Positions 54,914-61,797 of a stretch of 64,000 nt of DNA are shown piece by piece. The DNA is taken from NCBI RefSeq assembly GCF_018223345.1, contig NZ_CP073587.1, positions 1,089,001 through 1,153,000 of the forward strand, in the 5' to 3' direction. The position numbers were made by a program, and so were the translations under genes. How positions within the stretch are numbered: the stretch's first letter is position 1; the number at the start of each line of letters is the position of its first letter. This stretch comes from Shewanella yunxiaonensis (GTDB lineage Bacteria > Pseudomonadota > Gammaproteobacteria > Enterobacterales > Shewanellaceae). The notes beneath the pieces were generated by a model that ran no database searches, had not been told where the DNA came from, and saw only the letters and a list, made by a program, of their open reading frames with translations.

Positions 54914-56746
54914 TCAGGCTTTAATTTGCACTAGATAGTGATCGCCCGGTAATAAGGTGGCTGGTACCGGGGCGACATGTGCTGATAACTCTGCTGGCGT
55001 CAATCCTATCTGAGTTAACTTCGTGGATAATGCTGCGAAGTGGTTACTTACTTTATCAATCAATAGCTGACTACTGCCGATAAAATGCAGGTTAACGCTA
55101 TGATTTTGCATCTGTGCCTTGGCTAGCAGTGCACCACCACTCAGATTAAATTTTAGCTGTAGTTGCCATTGGCTGCGTTTATCGGCACCTTCTGAACCTT
55201 GAGCGGTATGCTCGAATTTTGCTTCCAGCTGCTCTTGGCGTTGATCGAGGTAATAGGGCAAGGTGACATACCAACATTGCCCTTGATTATCGGCGCTGGC
55301 TTGCTGGTAAAGGCGGATACTCTGCGCCATATGGTTAACATTTTCTAAAGAATCATTGTTCTGTAAGGCTTGCAGTAACTGTGGGGCGATATTGATGCGA
55401 GTCTGCAGCGCTTGAAGATACTGGCGAAGCCTAGGACTGATGTGTTGTTGCTGACTAAAGGCTTTTACCCCAATCAGCAACTGCAAAATAGTGCTTACCG
55501 CATCTGACTGTGTGGCATTGGGGGCGGTAATTGGCGCACTGGGTTGAAAGCGCATTTGTGCCGCCATCTCTGCCATTAGCGTTACCGGTTCGGCAAGGTT
55601 ACTTAGTGGTTTAGGTTGCAATGCTGGCAGAAGTTTAAGCAACTCCGACGCAACATTTTGCTTTACTTCCATCGCATGCAACTCTGTTCTTGGCACGGCC
55701 CCTAATTTATTGAATGCTTTTTGTAAAAAGTTAAGAGAGGCTGGTAGGGTGCCTGCTGTTTGTGCGGGAGGCTCCGCTATATTTACTGGTGTTTCAGCTG
55801 TTTGCTGCGGTGCTGGAATATCAACAGGCTTATTGATTTGGCTCGAAGGCTGCGATTGACTCGATAATGGTAGCGGTTTATCTAGGGGGATCGCTGCAGT
55901 ATCCGCTTTTACGGTTGTTCCCTGTGTGTTGCTAGCGGTAGCCATCTTTATCATATCAACTGATTGTGTAGCGGACGCTGGGGTACTAGTCGCTGGCGAT
56001 ACGGAAACAGTGCTGCTGGCTGTTATGGGGATTGCTGAAGCCGTGTCTGCCGTACTTTTTATTGGCGGTGCCGGCACCTGTTCTAACGATTTTATCCAGT
56101 GGCTGAAGATAGCGCTTATATCGGGTTTACTGGTCACGATGGCGGCTTGCGCGGGCGTGGCTGGTGTTGCAGTAACAGCATTGGTTGTGGCCTTTAAGCT
56201 AATATCAAAGCGATGTGTTACTGGTTCTAGTTTTAACTGTAGCGTTTCACCATCTGCCACCACCTTTGCCAGATATTGTCCGGTAGGAAGCTTAACGTTT
56301 TGTGGAATGGTGATGACCGTTCCGCCGGCAAAGCGCATATCATTTTTTTCTACTGTCACCGGCGGTAATGGATAGCCTTGCGGCCGACTGGCTAATTGCA
56401 TCAATAATGGCATTGGAATGCCATTTTGTGATGCCAATTGCGTAAGGGCGTCAGGTAATTTTATCTGGATCGCTTCAGCGAGTACCAATAACTGACTAGC
56501 ACGGCCCTGCATCACCTCTGGAAGCGGATTTTGCAGCTCTAATGCGGCAGCTTTTCCTTGTTGTAGCATTAATTTGAGTTGTTGCTGTACGTCGATTGTT
56601 TGCAGGGTAAATTGCTTCCCCTGTAGCGTTATCTGTAACTCATCGCCGGATATATCAATATTGACGGGCAATACCGTGCTGTTACCGGCAACCGGTGGTA
56701 CTGAACCTGGCAGATCAGGCGGTATTGTGCCATTTATTGGATTCAT
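54914..56746 (-). CDS. Second FliK-like hook-length control domain protein
   Basis: A 610-residue protein. An N-terminal region (residues ~1-190) includes L-P-T-G-Q-Y-L-A-K-V-V-A-D-G-E-T-L-Q-L-K-L; a long S/T/P/A-rich linker fills ~190-360; the C-terminal part (~460-608) has a FliK-like domain with W-Q-L-Q-L-K-F-N-L-S-G-G-A-L-L-A-K-A and L-T-Q-I-G-L. The ATG at 56746 is preferred over an upstream start at 56851 as the upstream 35 residues are not FliK-like. It forms a pair with the FlhB-like gene. It may be a paralogous export-switch pair; function unproven. Confidence 0.78.
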   Translation of the reverse strand: MNPINGTIPPDLPGSVPPVAGNSTVLPVNIDISGDELQITLQGKQFTLQTIDVQQQLKLMLQQGKAAALELQNPLPEVMQGRASQLLVLAEAIQIKLPDALTQLASQNGIPMPLLMQLASRPQGYPLPPVTVEKNDMRFAGGTVITIPQNVKLPTGQYLAKVVADGETLQLKLEPVTHRFDISLKATTNAVTATPATPAQAAIVTSKPDISAIFSHWIKSLEQVPAPPIKSTADTASAIPITASSTVSVSPATSTPASATQSVDMIKMATASNTQGTTVKADTAAIPLDKPLPLSSQSQPSSQINKPVDIPAPQQTAETPVNIAEPPAQTAGTLPASLNFLQKAFNKLGAVPRTELHAMEVKQNVASELLKLLPALQPKPLSNLAEPVTLMAEMAAQMRFQPSAPITAPNATQSDAVSTILQLLIGVKAFSQQQHISPRLRQYLQALQTRINIAPQLLQALQNNDSLENVNHMAQSIRLYQQASADNQGQCWYVTLPYYLDQRQEQLEAKFEHTAQGSEGADKRSQWQLQLKFNLSGGALLAKAQMQNHSVNLHFIGSSQLLIDKVSNHFAALSTKLTQIGLTPAELSAHVAPVPATLLPGDHYLVQIKA

Positions 56747-56969
56747 TGTTTCAATCCAGGGTTTTAATGTGTATTTTCGAACAATACATTCTAAATATGA
56801 ATTTGATCTATTTTGCCAGCGCAGTATCCTTACAGCCAAGGAACAGGTCAATGGACAGACTTTTGACGTTTACTACGCGCTTTGATTACCACTGTATCGG
56901 CCTGAACAGTTATATCCTTTAGCCAATCCCAACTAATATTCAGAATAGGTTACCCCAGAAGAGAAAGAC

Positions 56970-57755
56970 ATGAAGTATCCGTGGCTTCCAATGGTTTTCG
57001 CTCTAACGTATGCGTCCACTGCATTAGCGGAGGAGAAGCCTGCACAGGGTGATATTACTCAACCAACTGATAAACAAGTTTCTATTACCTATAAAGACCC
57101 GCGAGATCCTTGGGAAGGCTTCAACCGGGCAATGTGGAATTTTAACTACAATTATTTAGATAGATATGTCGCACGACCAGTAGCTCATGGGTATCGGGAC
57201 TATGTGCCTGAACCGATAAAAACGGGGTTGGATAACTTTGTCCAAAATCTGGATGAGCCACATAGCGTAGTGAATAACACTCTACAGGGTAAATGGCACT
57301 GGGCGCTGAATGCTGGTGGTCGTTTTGTGGTTAACTCTACTGTTGGGATTTTGGGCTTGATTGATGTGGCTGACATGATGGGAATGCCACGCAAGCAAGA
57401 TGATTTCAACGAGGTATTGGGATATTACGGCGTGCCCAATGGTCCATATTTTATGGCACCGTTTGCTGGTCCCTTTGTGACTCGAGAAATCGCGACTGAC
57501 TGGGTGGATGGTCTATACTTTCCCATGGCAGAATTTACCTTGTGGCAAAAAGTTCTCAAATGGGGAATTCAAGGCCTGAATGCCCGAGCTGCCGCAATTG
57601 AACAAGAACGTTTGGTAGACAACGCACTCGACCCATACAGCTTTGTCAAGGACGCTTATATCCAGTATGTGGATTACAAGGTGTATGACGGAAAGGTTCC
57701 ATCAAAAAAGGATGATGATGAGTTGCTTGACGAATATATGCAGGAGCTGGAGTAG
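56970..57755 (+). CDS. mlaA: Outer-membrane lipid asymmetry protein MlaA (VacJ)
   Basis: A 261-residue protein that removes misplaced phospholipids from the outer leaflet of the outer membrane and passes them to MlaC. Conserved D-P-W-E-G-F-N-R-A-M-W near residues 48-58, the V-N-N-T-L-Q-G region and E-V-L-G-Y-Y-G-V-P-N-G-P-Y near 150 are clear. Unlike classical MlaA it has no lipobox cysteine in its signal peptide; the peptide ends T-A-L-A, a signal peptidase I site. Not part of the flagellar region in function. Confidence 0.93.
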   Translation: MKYPWLPMVFALTYASTALAEEKPAQGDITQPTDKQVSITYKDPRDPWEGFNRAMWNFNYNYLDRYVARPVAHGYRDYVPEPIKTGLDNFVQNLDEPHSVVNNTLQGKWHWALNAGGRFVVNSTVGILGLIDVADMMGMPRKQDDFNEVLGYYGVPNGPYFMAPFAGPFVTREIATDWVDGLYFPMAEFTLWQKVLKWGIQGLNARAAAIEQERLVDNALDPYSFVKDAYIQYVDYKVYDGKVPSKKDDDELLDEYMQELE

Positions 57756-57842
57756 CCTTTAGCTGCCGTCTAAAACTACCTGATATGCCTAGATGCATTT
57801 CGGTGGCGGCGCCAGTGTAACGGTTCTTGCCGGGAAGTTTAT

Positions 57843-58952
57843 ATGGCGCTTGAAGCTTTAAATATCTTATTGGTGGAAGATGATCCGGTATTTCGGGATA
57901 TGATCGCAAGGTTTCTGCGAACTCGCGGAGCTTTAGTCACCGAAGCTGGAGATGGCCGTGATGGTCTGGAACAGTTCGTTAAAAAACGTTTCGACATCAT
58001 CCTTGCCGATCTGAATATGCCCAACATGGATGGGCTGACGATGTTACGTCATATCTATAACAGTGGTTCCTCAATTCCCTCTATTATTCTATCCGGTAAT
58101 CAGCGTATGGCACTGGTTACTGAAGCCTTACGTCTTGGCGCCAGCGACTATCTGGTTAAGCCGCTTAGTGATTTGCATGCCGTTGAATACGCTATTAACC
58201 AGTGTCTGGCATCTACAGGCGTAGCCCCCACTGGACTAAATGACGATATTGATGAGTTGTCTTATCTTGAACTCAACCAGAATCTGGCACTACTTGAGCA
58301 AAATACAGAGGCAGCCAAATGTGTCCAACAGCAGTTGTTTCCGGGCTCCGCCATTGATTATCCCAAAGTGCATGTTGATTACACCTTGCTAACCCATAAC
58401 CGGGTAAGCCCTTACTTCATTGATTCCGCGATGGTGGGGGGGGAGCATTTCATCATGTATATGGCACATTTTTATCCTGAAGATAATCGTGCGGCTTTTG
58501 CCTGTGTCTTGCTGAAGAGTTTCGTCAATCAAAAAGTGAAAGACAGTAATAATCGTATTGATGACACTGTGACCAACCCTCAGTCCATGTTGAAATATCT
58601 TAACGAGCGTCTGGTCAATGCCGGGGTCGATCTCTACTGCGATATTATCTATGTGGCGCTGCATTTAAAGCATAATGAATTACAGGTGGCGCAGGCAGGG
58701 AGAGGGCTACGCTGTTATCTGCGTCATGGTGAAGCGTTAACCCGTCTGGCATTAGCGGATAGCATGCAACTAGGACTCTTTGCGTGGGGGCATCCGTCGA
58801 TGCAATCACGTCAATTAAACGGTGATGACACGTTGTGCTTGGTTACCGGTATTCCCGCCCATAAGCAAATGTTAATGGCAAATGATTTTCATGGGCTGGT
58901 GTATTCGCCTGATACTGTTGAAGGCGGATTTGTGCAGATGCATATTGGGTAA
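57843..58952 (+). CDS. Response regulator with degenerate PP2C-type phosphatase domain
   Basis: A 369-residue protein. Receiver domain 1-125 with D13/D14 and phospho-acceptor Asp56 (A-D-L-N-M-P), and Lys in V-K-P-L. A short helical linker (to ~165) precedes a domain with the layout of SpoIIE/PP2C phosphatases (Q-Q-L-F-P-G near 166; Y-V-A-L-H; A-Q-A-G-R-G-L-R-C-Y), but the metal-binding D-x-x-G-H-G is not found at the expected place. This architecture resembles E. coli RssB, the RpoS adaptor, so it may act by binding. Specific function unknown. Confidence 0.8.
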   Translation: MALEALNILLVEDDPVFRDMIARFLRTRGALVTEAGDGRDGLEQFVKKRFDIILADLNMPNMDGLTMLRHIYNSGSSIPSIILSGNQRMALVTEALRLGASDYLVKPLSDLHAVEYAINQCLASTGVAPTGLNDDIDELSYLELNQNLALLEQNTEAAKCVQQQLFPGSAIDYPKVHVDYTLLTHNRVSPYFIDSAMVGGEHFIMYMAHFYPEDNRAAFACVLLKSFVNQKVKDSNNRIDDTVTNPQSMLKYLNERLVNAGVDLYCDIIYVALHLKHNELQVAQAGRGLRCYLRHGEALTRLALADSMQLGLFAWGHPSMQSRQLNGDDTLCLVTGIPAHKQMLMANDFHGLVYSPDTVEGGFVQMHIG

Positions 58953-58957
58953 CCATA

Positions 58958-58987
58958 GTAAAAGGCTGCATGAACGCAGCCTTTTAC
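58958..58987. terminator. Bidirectional terminator between response regulator and POT transporter
   Basis: A perfect 12-bp stem GTAAAAGGCTGC / GCAGCCTTTTAC around a six-base loop, between convergent genes. Confidence 0.85.
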
Positions 58988-58994
58988 GAGATAA

Positions 58995-60473
58995 TCAGTG
59001 TTTATTGATGACTTCATGTGTTGCTGTTACGGCCAGTTCCTGCTCTAGCACTTCTTCCTCGCGACGGGTATGAAGATTGGTTTCTGCACCATGCATCCAG
59101 TCCACCAGTTTATCGGCCATAAAATAGAGAATAATTCCGGCAATCACCGCAGCAATGGCAATTCCAGCAAAAATGGCCAGAACATTATTCAGCTGCATAT
59201 TCTGGTCGTCGCTATTACCAATCAATGACCCCACCATGCCGGCGGTATAATTGCCGATAAAGGTAAAGACAAACCAACTTCCCATCATCAAGGAAATCAA
59301 ACGCAGGGGAGCCAGTTTGGTCACCATGGACAATCCTATCGGCGACAGGCTCAATTCGCCTAGAGTATGAAAGAAGTAAGCCGCCACCAGCCATAACATG
59401 CTCGCTTTGGCTGAGGTGCTTTCATCGACTTGCAGTACTGCCGCGATCATGAACAGAAAGCCTATCGCCAGAAATCCTAATGCCATAGCGAATTTCACCG
59501 GTGAATTAGGCTCACGTTCACCACAGCGGATCCACACTGATGCGACTATCGGAGCTAATATAAAAATAAACAGTGAGTTGAGTGACTGAAACCATTCCGT
59601 GGGTACTTCCCAGTCACTAATCATGCGGTCGGTAAAATTCAGTGCAAACAAATTAAATAGACCTCCGGCTTGTTCAAAACCTGCCCAAAATATCGCGGTA
59701 AACACGCCCATGATTAAAATCACTTTGATACGATCCCGTTCTACTTTAGTGAGTGGCGTTTTTTGAGCACTGATCTGTTGTCCTAGCTTGAGTCTTTCTA
59801 ACTTGGCTGAAGGTAAGGTTCCTATATCGCCGAGTAATTTCTGCGCAAACAGAAACTGTAATAACAGTGATAACAGCATGCCGATGCCAGCACAGACAAA
59901 GCCGGCCTGATAATCGCCATCAAAGTAACGAACCACGGTACCGACAACGATTGCCGACAGAAAGGCGCCCAGATTGATGCCCATATAGAAAATGGTAAAT
60001 GCACCATCACGCCGATGATCGCCTTTCGGGTACAGATCCCCGACCATAGTGGAGATATTCGGTTTGAATAAACCATTACCCAGCACAAGCCCAGCCAAAC
60101 CGAGATAAAACATCACTGTTTCATAGCCTGAAATCCAGTGGTGAGGAAGTCCCAAAGAAAACTGGCCTAAGGCCATCAAGGTACCACCAAGATAGATTGC
60201 TTGCCGCTGCCCTAGCACATTGTCTGCCAGCCAGCCACCAAACAAAGGCGTCAAATAGAACAGACCAGTAAATGCCGCGTAGAGGCGTAGCGCGTCATCC
60301 TGATCCCAACCAAGACCATAGCCGCCTTCGTTGCGGACTTTGTCGACCAAGTACAACACCAAAATGGCACGCATCGCGTAATAGCTGAAACGTTCCCATA
60401 ACTCGGTAGTAAACAGCAGATATAGGCCCTGAGGGTGCCCTAAAAAGGTCTTGTCAGTTGCGGCTGGGCTCAT
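58995..60473 (-). CDS. POT family proton-coupled di/tripeptide transporter
   Basis: A 492-residue inner-membrane transporter importing small peptides with protons. The E-L-W-E-R-F-S-Y-Y motif near residues 24-32 contains the proton-coupling E-x-x-E-R, and F-Y-M-G-I-N-L-G-A-F is the second POT signature. About 14 hydrophobic segments. The C-terminus is polar and histidine-containing. ATG at 60473 has AGGTGG upstream; a GTG at 60485 is less likely. Which of the Dtp-type paralogues it is cannot be told. Confidence 0.93.
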   Translation of the reverse strand: MSPAATDKTFLGHPQGLYLLFTTELWERFSYYAMRAILVLYLVDKVRNEGGYGLGWDQDDALRLYAAFTGLFYLTPLFGGWLADNVLGQRQAIYLGGTLMALGQFSLGLPHHWISGYETVMFYLGLAGLVLGNGLFKPNISTMVGDLYPKGDHRRDGAFTIFYMGINLGAFLSAIVVGTVVRYFDGDYQAGFVCAGIGMLLSLLLQFLFAQKLLGDIGTLPSAKLERLKLGQQISAQKTPLTKVERDRIKVILIMGVFTAIFWAGFEQAGGLFNLFALNFTDRMISDWEVPTEWFQSLNSLFIFILAPIVASVWIRCGEREPNSPVKFAMALGFLAIGFLFMIAAVLQVDESTSAKASMLWLVAAYFFHTLGELSLSPIGLSMVTKLAPLRLISLMMGSWFVFTFIGNYTAGMVGSLIGNSDDQNMQLNNVLAIFAGIAIAAVIAGIILYFMADKLVDWMHGAETNLHTRREEEVLEQELAVTATHEVINKH

Positions 60474-60869
60474 AAATTGTTCCACCTTCGTTATTTGTTA
60501 TATTAAATTTACTGATCAACTGTGTTACTTATGTCGGTTTGACAATTTTGGTGGTTAAAATATTGGCAAGTTGTTATCAAGATTACTGCGAGTATAAGGT
60601 TTACATTCTGTACAACCTATTCATTTATAGTCTGTTACCCTTTGAAATTTCAAAAATTCTAAAATTGTACGCATGATAATTATCGTCAAGATGGACAACT
60701 AACACACTGTATCGTGGCTGTTCATCTAATAGACATATTAAGAATATGTTAACAATGGATTTGATTTGAGACAATTTGTCGTGGAATTTTGCTTTTAATC
60801 GTAAAGCTGATTTTGCTATCATTCTCCCTCGTGATAGGACGTCACTTAATCCAGAAGTAGAGATTCAGC
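60474..60869. promoter_or_regulatory. Divergent control region between POT transporter and rfaH
   Basis: About 400 bases, AT-rich, without a credible gene. A weak reading frame on the minus strand (60625-60822) has no ribosome site. A 10-bp palindrome GATAATTATC at 60675-60684 is visible. A possible housekeeping promoter for rfaH, TTTAAT-N17-TATCAT at 60794-60822, ends 47 bases before the rfaH ATG; its -35 is poor. Confidence 0.4.
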
Positions 60870-61370
60870 ATGAAGGCCTGGTACCTATTGTACTGTAAGC
60901 CCCGCAGCGAAGTGCGGGCACAACAGCATCTCACTATGCAGCAGTTAGAAACCTATCTGCCGATGTTGCGAATGGAAAAGAAAGAAAAAGGTCTGCTTGT
61001 TGTAAAGAAACAACCCTTGTTTCCTAACTACCTATTCATAAAATTTGACCCTACAATCACTAGCGTTCGGCAACTGCATTCTACTCGCGGTGTGGCTCGA
61101 TTAGTGAATTGTCGGGAAGAATTGAGTGCCATTGACGAACGTTTGATTTCTCATCTCAAATACCGAGAAATGAACGAGCCTATAGTGGTACCCAAAGCAT
61201 TAGCGAATGGTGATAAAGTCAAATTTACTGACGGGCCATTTGCTGATCTAGAGGGTGTCTTTCAAGAGCAATGTGGTGATAAGCGGTGTCGGATTTTGTT
61301 TAATTTCCTCGGACAAATGCAATCACTCATTGTCGATAAAACTTCACTGATATCTGCGGTATGTGCCTGA
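60870..61370 (+). CDS. rfaH: Transcription antitermination factor RfaH
   Basis: A 166-residue NusG paralogue that binds RNA polymerase at ops sites and lets it cross long polysaccharide operons. It starts W-Y-L-L-Y-C-K-P-R-S-E, with the N-terminal domain containing P-L-F-P-N-Y-L-F-I-K-F, then H-S-T-R-G-V-A-R-L-V, and a short C-terminal domain (D-G-P-F-A-D-L-E-G-V-F, then I-L-F-N-F-L-G-Q-M). The ops element 300 bases downstream and the following export gene identify it as a dedicated operon regulator. The ribosome site is weak. Confidence 0.94.
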   Translation: MKAWYLLYCKPRSEVRAQQHLTMQQLETYLPMLRMEKKEKGLLVVKKQPLFPNYLFIKFDPTITSVRQLHSTRGVARLVNCREELSAIDERLISHLKYREMNEPIVVPKALANGDKVKFTDGPFADLEGVFQEQCGDKRCRILFNFLGQMQSLIVDKTSLISAVCA

Positions 61371-61797
61371 TTATGCTCTCTTAGAGATAGATACTGCATG
61401 GATGGAGTTTTATCGCTTGAATTATGAAAACCGTATGATGTTATCTATAAATGCATTCCATTTATTGTGCAATGTATGGCTTTCTTTTGTTTTTTATAAG
61501 AAATATATAATTTTTAGCAATTGGATGCATATTTGAACTGACTTGCTTAGGGCGTTGAAGTAAAATCAAGCTCTTGTGTGCATTTTTGTTTTTCAAAAAT
61601 AATAAAAAACAAATAGTTATATCTAAAATTTGAAATTGTTAGGCAGTTTGGAGGCCGTAATCCATGGGCGGTAGCGTGCTTCTTTTCTAAATGTGTCAGT
61701 GTTTTGCTGAGTGTCAGTATTTTGGCGCAATATTAAGTTTAATGATGAAGTTGTAATGTTTTATTTGTGCAGCATTTTTTCGATGGAGAGTTTTTGA
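61371..61797 (+). promoter_or_regulatory. Long leader of the polysaccharide export operon
   Basis: A 427-base AT-rich gene-free region. It carries the JUMPstart/ops element near its centre; no terminator is evident after rfaH. The stretch TTTGTTTTT...AAAAACAAA at about 61588-61614 is an inverted repeat. The promoter itself was not located with confidence. Confidence 0.55.
61644..61678 (+). promoter_or_regulatory. JUMPstart element with ops site (RfaH target)
   Basis: The ops core GGCGGTAGCGTG lies at 61667-61678, matching the 12-base consensus GGCGGTAGYNTN. Upstream CAG and GG boxes (61644 onward) fit the wider JUMPstart layout. It sits in the leader of a polysaccharide export operon, directly after rfaH. 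Confidence 0.92.

Noticed and set aside
55926..56375. Plus-strand open frame opposite the FliK-like gene
   Set aside because: Hydrophobic V/A-rich product comes from reading the T/P/A linker on the other strand.
60675..60684. GATAATTATC palindrome as a Fur box
   Set aside because: Only ten of the nineteen consensus bases are represented, and AT-rich palindromes are common in this gap.
60625..60822. Short minus-strand frame upstream of rfaH
   Set aside because: No ribosome site or recognisable domain, in an AT-rich control region.
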